This document shows, in pieces, positions 7,337-14,481 of a stretch of 17,793 nucleotides of DNA. Numbering within the stretch: position 1 is the first letter of the stretch; each line of letters starts with the position of its first letter. Under the pieces are notes generated by a model, which made no database searches, had not been told where the DNA came from, and saw only the letters and a list, made by a program, of their open reading frames with translations. The DNA comes from CAYVBE01 sp964448935 (GTDB taxonomy: Bacteria; Planctomycetota; Brocadiia; SM23-32): contig CAYVBE010000071.1 in the NCBI GenBank assembly GCA_964448935.1, positions 1 to 17,793 on the forward strand, in the 5' to 3' direction. The translations under genes were made by a program, and so were the position numbers.

Positions 7337-9442
7337 ATGGCAGCGCAGAAGCGACACGAGGCGGCGCGGATTCCGGATTCCTTTCTAAGTGGCACGCCGA
7401 ATCTGCCGGGATTCCCGTCCGGCGATGTGGAACTGTGCGGGGTGCCGTATGAGATCGGGGACGGCGCGGTCCCCGTCGAACCGGGCCTCGAGACGCGCGG
7501 CATACCGGTGGGCAAGAAGGGCACGGAAGTCCGCTTCCTCCACACCGGCCGGCCCGGCCCGGCCGTCGAGCAGTGGCGCGACGAGGTGGGGGAGAGCATC
7601 GAGACCGGTTGCTGCCGGCCGGACTCGCTGGCCCTGTTTACCTATGTGGTCCGCTACCAGGACGGGACGGAACTCAAGGTCCCGGTCCGCTGGGGCGAGG
7701 CCATCGAGGCGGCGAGCCGCCGCACCTTCGAGCCGGTCAGCGGGTTTCTGTGGGATATGCCGTGTGCGGAAGTGGCGTGGACCGGCGAGCTGGACTACGA
7801 GGAAGACGCGCGCCCGGCCGTCTATGCCATGCGCTGGCCCAACCCCTACCCGGAGCGCACCATTGTGTCCGTTGACGTGCTGGGGCCGGAAACGGACGGG
7901 GGCGCCCGCGGCACCGCGTCCGTGCTGGCCATCACGGTCCCGGATGTCCCGGCCGCGGGAGACACCTATTACATCTCCCCCGCCGGGGACGATGCCAACC
8001 CCGGCACCTTCGAGCGCCCCTGGGCCACGCTGCACAAGGCGGCCGCCGCCCTGGAGGCCGGGGACACCGTCTACGTGCGCGAGGGCACCTATCGGGTCAA
8101 CGAGATCATCAGCCCCCACAATTCCGGCCGCGAGGGCGCCTGGATCACCTACGCCGGCTTCCCCGGCGAGACCGCCACCATCGTCGGCTTCGACATACCG
8201 GTCCCGGAGCCCGGCTACGAGATGGTGGTGGACAACGGGGAGAAGACCGAGGTCATGGCCGGCCGCTCGGGCGTCTTCCATATCCTCGACCGCTCTTTTA
8301 TCCGGGTCCGGAACCTGCACTTCCACCGCGCCGCCTACCAGGCCATCAGCGTGGACGCGCTGGAGTGGTGGGTCTCCGACCCGCCCGAGTGCGACGGCAG
8401 CCACCACATCGAGCTGCTGCACAACACCATCTACCGCACCGTGGGCACCGGGCTGGGCGTCTGGGGCGTGCCGGGCGCGGAATGCCGCGATATCCGCATC
8501 CTGGGCAACAAGGTGCTGAACGCCTTCGATCCCGGGCTGGCACTGGAGTCTACCAACCCCGGCTGGCAGGCCGACCGCCGCGAGCGCGTGCGTCGGGAGA
8601 GCGGCGGCAACGACGAGGACCTGGACCTGCACAACGTCTGGGGCTTCGAGGTCGCCTACAACGAGGTCTCCTGGGGCGGCAAGGAGGGCATTGACCTGAA
8701 GGCCCGCGTGCGCGACGGTTCGGTGCATCACAACCACTGCCACGACATGTTCGTCATCCGGGGCTTTCTGGGCGGCAAGGCTGGCATTTACCTGGACTCC
8801 TGGATTGACGACCAGCGCGACATCGAGGTCCATCACAACGTCATCGAGCGCTGCGGCACCGGAATCCGCGTGATGAACGAGGGCGGCAGCCCGCACTACA
8901 ACCTCAGCATTCATCACAACCTGCTGGTGGACAACTACTGGATCGGCATCGCCGTGCGGGGCGGCTCGGGCGACGGATATTCGCACCACATCCGGGTGCT
9001 GAACAACACCTGCTGGCGCAACGGCTTCCAGGAGGACAACGAGGGCCCCGGCGGCGCGATATCCGTCTCCACCCCCACCATCCAGCTCCGCGACGTGCTG
9101 GTGCGCAACAACATCTGCGCCGCCGGTCGCGACTACGCCCTGGCGCACCACCGCGACGCGCTGCTGGAGGCGCACGACATCGTGATGGATTACAACCTGG
9201 CCCACCCCGAGGCCAGGGCCGATCGGTTCGAGAGGCTGGTCCCCACCACCGGTCAGGAGCCGATCGAGGCGGAGCCGGGCTTTATAGACCCGGAGCACTA
9301 CAACTTCCACCTCCGCGCCGACTCCCCCGCCGTGGACGCCGGCCATCCGGCCGAAGAATACCGCGACCCCGACGGCACGAGGGCCGACCTGGGGGCGTTC
9401 CCGCGGCCGCAGGACGGAGCAGGCGAGCAGGAAAAACGTTGA
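7337..9442 (+). CDS. Right-handed parallel beta-helix repeat protein
   Basis: A 701-residue protein in three parts. Residues 25-200 form a beta-sandwich-like domain with two C-G-V-P/G-I-P-V-G-K-K-type strands, often found in front of glycan-active proteins. From 210 a Y-Y-I-S-P-A-G-D-D-A-N-P-G-T segment, then G242-D-T-V-Y-V-R-E-G-T-Y, marks entry into a pectate-lyase-like beta helix (DUF1565/PbH1 type), with many repeated I-x-x-N/H-x-V rungs to about 650. Residues about 655-690 (R-A-D-S-P-A-V-D-A-G, D-P-D-G-T-R-A-D-L-G-A-F) match the choice-of-anchor-Q-type end domain. Such proteins bind or cleave polysaccharides, usually outside the cell, yet the N terminus is hydrophilic with no signal peptide. 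No catalytic triad can be assigned. Single-gene unit with its own promoter. Confidence 0.85.
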   Translation: MAAQKRHEAARIPDSFLSGTPNLPGFPSGDVELCGVPYEIGDGAVPVEPGLETRGIPVGKKGTEVRFLHTGRPGPAVEQWRDEVGESIETGCCRPDSLALFTYVVRYQDGTELKVPVRWGEAIEAASRRTFEPVSGFLWDMPCAEVAWTGELDYEEDARPAVYAMRWPNPYPERTIVSVDVLGPETDGGARGTASVLAITVPDVPAAGDTYYISPAGDDANPGTFERPWATLHKAAAALEAGDTVYVREGTYRVNEIISPHNSGREGAWITYAGFPGETATIVGFDIPVPEPGYEMVVDNGEKTEVMAGRSGVFHILDRSFIRVRNLHFHRAAYQAISVDALEWWVSDPPECDGSHHIELLHNTIYRTVGTGLGVWGVPGAECRDIRILGNKVLNAFDPGLALESTNPGWQADRRERVRRESGGNDEDLDLHNVWGFEVAYNEVSWGGKEGIDLKARVRDGSVHHNHCHDMFVIRGFLGGKAGIYLDSWIDDQRDIEVHHNVIERCGTGIRVMNEGGSPHYNLSIHHNLLVDNYWIGIAVRGGSGDGYSHHIRVLNNTCWRNGFQEDNEGPGGAISVSTPTIQLRDVLVRNNICAAGRDYALAHHRDALLEAHDIVMDYNLAHPEARADRFERLVPTTGQEPIEAEPGFIDPEHYNFHLRADSPAVDAGHPAEEYRDPDGTRADLGAFPRPQDGAGEQEKR

Positions 9443-9445
9443 GCG

Positions 9446-9548
9446 CTATGTTCCGCCCTTTGAGGGCTCTACTGATCGCCATCGTATCATTCCCAGGGCG
9501 GCGCCCTTCGGGCTTCCCCCGGGCTATTATGTGTGGCCCTTTCAGGGC
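9446..9548. repeat. Hairpin-rich interspersed repeat cassette
   Basis: Non-coding DNA between two convergent genes. GCCCT-TTG-AGGGC (9455-9467) and GCCCT-TTC-AGGGC (9536-9548) are matching small hairpins exactly 81 bases apart, each preceded by a similar TATG-containing stretch (from 9446 and 9527; about 18 of 22 bases agree). Between them AGGGC-GGC-GCCCT (9495-9507) and GCCC-TTC-GGGC (9503-9513) form alternative, overlapping hairpins, followed by a CCCCCGGG run. On the reverse strand the pattern, CCCTGAAAGGG then ACATAATAGCCCGGGG, is one I recall as dispersed in planctomycete and related genomes, where short spurious ORFs read ALKGRN-like words. It may act as a bidirectional terminator here. 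Copy number elsewhere cannot be seen. Confidence 0.6.
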
Positions 9549-9604
9549 GCAGACCTTTCGAACCCGCACAACAGGTCCGAAACGCGGAACACCTGAGCCG
9601 GTTT

Positions 9605-10495
9605 TCACTCGTCCCAAAGGGGGCCGACGCGGGGTGCGGCCAGGCGCTGTCGGGCCTGCTCTACGTAGCTCTCGCTCACCTCGAAGCCCACGTAGCGGCA
9701 GCCCAGGCGCCGCGCGGCGAGGGCGGTCGTGCCGGTGCCCATGAACGGGTCCAGCACCACCAGCGGCGGCTCGTCCCGGAGCCCGTGCAGGCGGATGCAC
9801 ATCTCGGGCAGCCGGTCCGGGAACGCGGCCGGGTGCGGCTTGGCGCCCGTGACGGTCTCGTAGGGGATGTACCACGTGTTGCCGCGGTCGCGACAGTCCT
9901 GCCGCGCGGCCTTCCAGCGGCCGATGTTGCTCTTGTCCTGATAGGGCACCCCGATCGCCAGCTTGTCCAGGCGCACGTCGCCCGCGGGCGTGAAATGGAA
10001 GATGTACTCGTGCGCGTTGTTCAGGTAGCGGGCGCTATTGACCGGCTTGTAGTGGCCCATGTTGACGCCTTCTTCGGGCGCCGCGATGGACTTAACCCAG
10101 TGGATGGTATTCTGCAGCACGAAGTGCCGGCCGATGCGATCCGCCACGCGCAGCGCGCGCAGCTCGTCCGACGGCTTGTCCCCGATATTCAGGAAAAACG
10201 AGCCGTCCTCGCGCAGCACGCGCCGGCACCCTTGCGCCACCTCTTCCATCCAGTCCAGGTACTCCGCAAAGGGCATATCGTCCCGGTGGCGGTCGTACTC
10301 GACCCCGATGTTGTAAGGCGGCGAGGTCACGATCACGTCCACGCACCCCTCCGGCAGCCGCGCGGCCATACCCTCCGCGCAGTCCTCGCAGAAAACAACG
10401 TTCTGTGGCAAATCGCCCAAAGCGTGATGCACCTCCTCTCCGCCCCGCGGCACCCCTTCCGACACGCGCCCATTATGTCCGACACGCGCCGGCAT
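9605..10495 (-). CDS. Site-specific DNA methyltransferase (beta class, orphan)
   Basis: A 296-residue methyltransferase. Start ATG 10495 follows a purine-rich GGGAGGAGAAAGGTGG leader; the same frame stays open further upstream to an ATG at 10774, but that would overlap the divergent transporter gene. The catalytic motif T57-S-P-P-Y-N lies in the N-terminal half and the AdoMet-binding motif D249-P-F-M-G-T-G-T-T257 in the C-terminal half, the order that defines the beta class. A K-P-H-P-A-A-F-P motif X precedes motif I. TSPPY is typical of N4-cytosine and some N6-adenine enzymes, so the modified base is undecided. The central part (about 95-235) would hold the target-recognition region. No restriction endonuclease is nearby, so it looks like a solitary regulatory or protective methylase. 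Confidence 0.9.
   Translation of the reverse strand: MPARVGHNGRVSEGVPRGGEEVHHALGDLPQNVVFCEDCAEGMAARLPEGCVDVIVTSPPYNIGVEYDRHRDDMPFAEYLDWMEEVAQGCRRVLREDGSFFLNIGDKPSDELRALRVADRIGRHFVLQNTIHWVKSIAAPEEGVNMGHYKPVNSARYLNNAHEYIFHFTPAGDVRLDKLAIGVPYQDKSNIGRWKAARQDCRDRGNTWYIPYETVTGAKPHPAAFPDRLPEMCIRLHGLRDEPPLVVLDPFMGTGTTALAARRLGCRYVGFEVSESYVEQARQRLAAPRVGPLWDE
10458..10490. repeat. 13-base direct repeat at the methyltransferase start
   Basis: TCCGACACGCGCC occurs at 10458-10470 and again at 10478-10490, with seven bases (CATTATG) between, giving a 20-base period. The second copy ends two bases before the start codon of the methyltransferase (10495-10493), so the repeats encode its first dozen residues, including two R-V-x-x/R-V-S segments. 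If the protein in fact starts at a downstream GTG, these repeats would be in its leader and could be an operator. Confidence 0.6.
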
Positions 10496-10583
10496 GTCCA
10501 CCTTTCTCCTCCCGAACGGCAACGGCGAACGACATCTACCGGTCAAAAGGTCGCTCGTCTTTTCTTCGCCGTTCCGCTGTGGT

Positions 10584-10595
10584 TTTCGGCCGAAA
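10584..10595. promoter_or_regulatory. 12-base perfect palindrome in a divergent intergenic region
   Basis: TTTCGGCCGAAA reads the same on both strands and is flanked by GGT and CC, nearly extending the symmetry. It lies midway between the divergent methyltransferase (start 10495) and transporter (start 10698). A dimeric repressor could bind it, but the sequence shows only the symmetry. The rest of the 10496-10697 gap holds no confident promoter: TATAGGAT at 10631-10638 has no good -35 partner. Confidence 0.3.
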
Positions 10596-10697
10596 CCGCC
10601 CGATTCCCGTGCATCCACCCCGCCTGCGCCTATAGGATGGACGGTCGAGGGGCGTGCGCCCGAGTTATCCCGACACAATAGCCAGATCCGTTTTCCC

Positions 10698-12065
10698 ATG
10701 TCCACCAATACCGCAACGCAGGCGCCGGACGTCCGCCGTGCCCTGGGCAAGAACGCCCGCCACACCACCCGCAACTACCGCCTGGGAGTCCTGGCGGGGC
10801 TGTTCGCGGGAACGTCGCGCGACTTCCTGCACCCCGAGCTCATAATCGCGGGGCTGGTCTACGCGCTGACCCGGTCGCCCGTGATGGTCGCGCTGGTGCC
10901 CATCATATCGAAGGCCGGTGTGCTGGCGCCGCAGCTTCTGGTGAGCACCTTGATGGAGCACCGGCCCCGGCGCCGGCCCTATTTCGTTATCCTCACGGTT
11001 GCACGCGCCCTGGCGCTGCTGGCGCTGCTGGGCACGATATGGCTGCTGACGCGGGGCGTGACTCCGCTGGCGCTGACGGCGTTTTTCACGACCTACCTGC
11101 TGGTCTGCATGTGCGGCGGCGCGGGCTACGTCATCTTCTCGGACATGGTGGGACGGCTGATCCCGCCGGGGCGGGTGGGCAGCTTCCTGGGGGCGCGGAC
11201 GCTTCTGGGCGGCGGGCTGGCCATCGTCACAGGCATGTTCATCATCCAGCCCACGCTCTCCGGGGTCGAGCTGCCCTGGAACTACCTGCTGCTGGCGGCC
11301 ATCGGCACGGTGCTGGTGGTGATTGACATGTCCACGTGGTGCCTCTGCCGGGAGGAGCCCGGCCCGCGGGCCGAGAGCCGCAGCGGGATACGCGAGGCGC
11401 TGGCGCGCGGTCTGGACTGGCTGAAGGAGGACCACAACTACCGATGCTACCTGCTGTCGCGCGTGGCCTTCCGGATCAATTACGTTGGGCTGGCGTTCTT
11501 CATCCCCTACGGCACGGAGCGGCTGGGCTATGAGAGCCAGATGGGCGGCGCGGCCGTTCTGGGCGGCATCATGGTGGCCACACTGAAGCTGAGCACCGTC
11601 CTGGGCGGCGTGGTGCTGGGAAAAGTGGCCGACCGGCACGGCAGCCGGAAGGGGCTGGTCCTGTCCGGCGCATTGATGCTCTCCGCGCCGGTGCTGGTGC
11701 TGTTGGCGCCGCTGCTGCCGGGGGTGTTCGAGCTGGGCCTGCCCGGCCTGGAGCAGGGACTGGACCTGCCGATGGTGGTCTACCTGCTGGCGCTGGCGTG
11801 CATGGGCGCGGGGATGCGGGGCAACGCCATGAGCGGCATGCGGTTCCTGATCACCAGCGCCCCGCCCGAGCGTCGGCCGACCTACGTGGCCTTCCTGAAC
11901 ACCATCACCAGCCCGCTGACGCTGCTGCCCCTGGCCGGTGCCCTCCTGGCGAGCCTTGCCGGCATGACCACGCTCTTCACCGTCATCTGCGCGGGAGGCG
12001 TGCTGTCGGTAACGGCCGCCCTGCGCATGAGGCCCGCCACGCGCAACGGCCAGCCGACGGCGTGA
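10698..12065 (+). CDS. Major facilitator superfamily transporter
   Basis: A 455-residue integral membrane protein with about 12 hydrophobic segments by eye. A central cytoplasmic loop (E-E-P-G-P-R-A-E-S-R) separates two six-helix halves, as in the MFS. A G-K-V-A-D-R-H-G-S-R-K segment after the eighth helix matches the MFS motif A (G-x-x-x-D-R-x-G-x-[RK]). A second cytoplasmic basic stretch, M-E-H-R-P-R-R-R-P-Y, follows helix 2. The start ATG 10698 (MSTNTATQ) is chosen because residues before it are low-complexity and arginine/proline-rich; the ribosome-binding site is poor, so the start is uncertain. The substrate cannot be predicted. It stands alone between the divergent methyltransferase and the convergent FGE-like fragment. 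Confidence 0.88.
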   Translation: MSTNTATQAPDVRRALGKNARHTTRNYRLGVLAGLFAGTSRDFLHPELIIAGLVYALTRSPVMVALVPIISKAGVLAPQLLVSTLMEHRPRRRPYFVILTVARALALLALLGTIWLLTRGVTPLALTAFFTTYLLVCMCGGAGYVIFSDMVGRLIPPGRVGSFLGARTLLGGGLAIVTGMFIIQPTLSGVELPWNYLLLAAIGTVLVVIDMSTWCLCREEPGPRAESRSGIREALARGLDWLKEDHNYRCYLLSRVAFRINYVGLAFFIPYGTERLGYESQMGGAAVLGGIMVATLKLSTVLGGVVLGKVADRHGSRKGLVLSGALMLSAPVLVLLAPLLPGVFELGLPGLEQGLDLPMVVYLLALACMGAGMRGNAMSGMRFLITSAPPERRPTYVAFLNTITSPLTLLPLAGALLASLAGMTTLFTVICAGGVLSVTAALRMRPATRNGQPTA

Positions 12066-12212
12066 GGGCATGCCGGGTAACGGACCCCAAAAGCAAGCGA
12101 GCCAGTGCTGCAACCCCGAGCGTCGCCGCGACCTCAGAAGATTCACCGTGCGCGCTCAACCGGGTGGATCACCGATGTCATAGTCTCGCGCCATGCGGTA
12201 TCGCTGGAGCCG

Positions 12213-12848
12213 TCAATCGCGCCCGGAAGACGCCCGATCCGGTTCGGCAACGACCCGAAAACCAACATCCTTGATACCGTAATAATCCCGGGGCTTGCGC
12301 GACAAACGAGCCCACGCCGGGACCTCAACGTAGTTCGACTTCAACCAGCTTCCCGTCCCATATCCCACACCCCGGACAACACGCCTGGGCGTTTCTGCGT
12401 CCACCTCCTCCGCCGTAGGCCCTTTCGGATTGTCTTTGGGCGACCTGCGGTAGTAGTCCGGTGAATAGATATCGCTGCACCACTGGATCACATACCCCAC
12501 CATGTCGGCCACGCCTTCCGGGGTATCGCCATGCGGAAACGAGCCGATGGCAATGTGCTTGAAGCCCAGGTACACCCCCATCTGCTTGCCAAAAACGCCG
12601 CGGACGGTTGTCCACGGTAGCTTCCCTTTGCCAAAAGCCCGCGCGGTCCCCCAGGGCTGATACCGACCCTCCGGTCCGCGCACAGCATACTCCCACTCCG
12701 CCTCCGTCGGCAATCGGTACCGGCGGCCCGTGCGCTCAGAAAGCCATTTGCAGTATTCAACGGCACCAAACCAGGTCACCTGGTGCGCCGGGCAAAACTC
12801 CAGTCCGCCCCGGGCGCGGTATTTCTCCAGAAAAGGATCCCACACCAC
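12213..12848 (-). pseudogene. 5'-truncated formylglycine-generating-enzyme-like (SUMF1/DUF323) fragment
   Basis: About 211 residues of a sulfatase-modifying-factor-fold protein: H22-Q-V-T-W-F-G-A-V-E-Y-C-K-W-L-S, then R45-L-P-T-E-A-E-W-E-Y, then the T-P-E-G-V-A-D-M-V-G-Y-V-x-Q-W-C block, and a C-terminal V-R-G-V-G-Y-G-T-G-S-W to G-F-R-V-V end. Full-length relatives have a further ~50-100 N-terminal residues with an M-G-S-type start and E-V-T-N. Here the only in-frame start is GTG 12848, without a ribosome-binding site. The homologous frame seems to continue upstream (W-D-P-F preceded by V-P-G-D-C-N-V) without any ATG until it runs under the nucleotidyltransferase gene. The two catalytic cysteines expected in the C-terminal block are absent, so it would not be an active FGE. 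Possibly a remnant left by a recombination. Confidence 0.6.
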
Positions 12849-12946
12849 GTTGCAGTCGCCGGGGACCTGCCAACCGGAGAATCCCTCGATCTCGTGAAAC
12901 TGGAAATCGTGCCGATTCGCAATCTCGTCCCGGGGGGGCCACTGTA

Positions 12947-13276
12947 CTATAGGTGCATGAAAGGCCCGGGACTCAGCAATGCTTCGGTCCGCTCTCTCCC
13001 GGCTGTAGTGAGCGTGCCAACCGTGCCCCTTGTCTGCTGCACCTCCTCGGGCGTGTAAACGAAAACGTCCATCGCCCAGTCACGCAGCCCGAAAAGGCGG
13101 TCCACGGCCGGCCTCCGCTGAAGGGGTTGCAGCCCCTTCTGCATCTCCACCAGGAGGTCCAAGTCGCTTTCCGCGTCCTGCTCCCCGCGGACGCGGCTGC
13201 CGAACAGCACGATACGGCGCGGATGGAACGCCTGTACGATCTTTTCGACGATCCCCGGAATCGGCGGCTCCCTCAT
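12947..13276 (-). CDS. Minimal nucleotidyltransferase (MNT-type)
   Basis: A 109-residue protein of the DNA polymerase beta-type nucleotidyltransferase fold. The core is I22-V-L-F-G-S-R-V-R-G31 followed by S37-D-L-D40: G-S-x-x-x-G with D38 and D40 as metal ligands, and a third aspartate D70 in A-M-D-V-F-V. The ATG overlaps the purM TGA by four bases (ATGA), suggesting translational coupling to purM. Such short proteins are usually the antitoxin or AMPylating half of HEPN-MNT toxin-antitoxin pairs, but no HEPN-type helical partner is encoded next to it; the FGE-like fragment follows instead. The C-terminal tail after residue 90 looks less typical, so its end may be altered. Confidence 0.82.
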   Translation of the reverse strand: MREPPIPGIVEKIVQAFHPRRIVLFGSRVRGEQDAESDLDLLVEMQKGLQPLQRRPAVDRLFGLRDWAMDVFVYTPEEVQQTRGTVGTLTTAGRERTEALLSPGPFMHL

Positions 13277-14379
13277 GTCTGCGCCTCGCCGGATTGCTCA
13301 AGCGAACCGGGCTCCTCGATGATCACCTGGCCGTCGCCGGGGATTACTTCGCCTATGGTCACGGGCTTCTCACCGGAGCGCCGGAGTTTTCGCATTACGC
13401 TGTCGGCGTAATAGGGGGAGACCATCAGCGTCAGGCCGATGCCCATGTTGAAGGTACGGTACATCTCCTCCGGCGGCACCTCGCCCAGTTCCCGGATCAC
13501 GTCAAAGATACGCGGGCGTTCCCAGGTGCCGGGGTCCAGCCTCACTGAACAGCCTTCGGGCAGGATACGCGGGATGTTCTCCACCAGGCCGCCGCCGGTT
13601 ATATGGGCTATGCCGCGGACGACCTGCTTGACGCTGTAGCGCTGGAGGGCGAGCCGCACGGGGCGCACGTAGATGCGGGTGGGGGTCAGGAGTTCCTCTC
13701 CCAGGTTCTTCTCTATGCCGAACTCCGCCAGGGAGTCGCCACAGCTTATGCCCTCCTGCTCGAAGAAGAGCTTGCGCACCAGGGAGTAGCCGTTGGAGTG
13801 CAGGCCGCTGGAGGGCAGACCGACGACCAGGTCGCCGGGTCGGATTTTCTTGCCCGTGATGACGCGGTCCTTCTCGACCACGCCGACCACGAAGCCGGCC
13901 ATGTCGTACTCGCCCTCCTGGTAGAAATCCGGCATTTCGGCGGTCTCGCCGCCCAGCAGGGAGCAGCCGGCTTTCTGGCAGCCGTCGGCAATCCCGGCCA
14001 CCACGTCCCTGAGCACCTCGCGCTGCAGCCGGCCGGTGGCCAGGTAGTCCAGCATGAACAGCGGCTCCGCGCCGAGCACCAGGATGTCGTTGACGCACAT
14101 GCCCACCAGGTCTATGCCCACGGTATCGTGCCGCCCGGTGCGGAAGGCGACCTTCAGCTTGGTGCCGACGCCGTCGGTGGAACTGACCAGTATGGGGTGC
14201 TCGTAGTTGCGGCGGAAAAGGGTCTCGTCGTAGTCGAGCGAGAACAGCGCGCCGAACCCGCCGGTGTTCTCCGTCACCCGTTCGCCGAAAGTGCCGTGCA
14301 TCAGTTTGACCACCTCCCGGGCAAAGCGCGAGCCTTCCTCTATGTCCACGCCGGCGTCTTTATAGGTGATCGGGCTCAT
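13273..14379 (-). CDS. purM: Phosphoribosylformylglycinamidine cyclo-ligase (AIR synthetase)
   Basis: A 368-residue enzyme of de novo purine synthesis: ATP-dependent closure of formylglycinamidine ribonucleotide to aminoimidazole ribonucleotide, in the cytoplasm. Family blocks in order: S67-T-D-G-V-G-T-K-L-K, H84-D-T-V-G-I-D-L-V-G-M-C-V-N-D-I, L141-L-G-G-E-T-A-E-M-P, P189-S-S-G-L-H-S-N-G-Y-S, I260-T-G-G-G-L-V-E-N-I-P-R and F310-N-M-G-I-G. Length is slightly above the usual ~345 because of a short polar C-terminal tail (E-Q-S-G-E-A-Q-T). The ATG at 14379 has GAGAGA upstream. It has its own consensus promoter, and its stop overlaps the nucleotidyltransferase start. Confidence 0.98.
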   Translation of the reverse strand: MSPITYKDAGVDIEEGSRFAREVVKLMHGTFGERVTENTGGFGALFSLDYDETLFRRNYEHPILVSSTDGVGTKLKVAFRTGRHDTVGIDLVGMCVNDILVLGAEPLFMLDYLATGRLQREVLRDVVAGIADGCQKAGCSLLGGETAEMPDFYQEGEYDMAGFVVGVVEKDRVITGKKIRPGDLVVGLPSSGLHSNGYSLVRKLFFEQEGISCGDSLAEFGIEKNLGEELLTPTRIYVRPVRLALQRYSVKQVVRGIAHITGGGLVENIPRILPEGCSVRLDPGTWERPRIFDVIRELGEVPPEEMYRTFNMGIGLTLMVSPYYADSVMRKLRRSGEKPVTIGEVIPGDGQVIIEEPGSLEQSGEAQT

Positions 14380-14437
14380 TCCGTTTTCTCTCAGAGAGGC
14401 AGATTAGTCACGTCGCCGCAACGGGTCCGCAGTGCTG

Positions 14438-14465
14438 ATTATAGGGCGGAACGCGCCGGTGTCAA
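14438..14465 (-). promoter_or_regulatory. Full-consensus sigma70 promoter of purM
   Basis: On the reverse strand TTGACA (14465-14460) and TATAAT (14443-14438) match the consensus exactly with a 16-base spacer. It lies in the 102-base gap between the mutL stop and the purM start, giving a leader of about 50 bases. Strong, apparently constitutive expression of purM is expected. Confidence 0.75.
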
Positions 14466-14481
14466 TCAGCGAAAGGGCCTG

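Noticed and set aside
7385..9346. 653-codon reverse frame opposite the beta-helix gene
   Set aside because: It is antisense to a clearly coding frame and made mainly of V, A, G and H residues.
9282..9875. Reverse-strand 197-codon frame across the repeat cassette
   Set aside because: It overlaps the ends of the beta-helix and methyltransferase genes in another frame; its ALKGRN-like words come from the hairpin repeat, not from a protein family.
10494..10697. N-terminal extension of the transporter to an ATG at 10494
   Set aside because: The extra 68 residues are arginine/proline/serine-rich, lie opposite the methyltransferase leader and precede the natural MFS N terminus.
12066..12212. Gap after the transporter gene, searched for a terminator, RNA gene or small CDS
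   Set aside because: Only short imperfect inverted repeats and no T-run were found; nothing could be supported.
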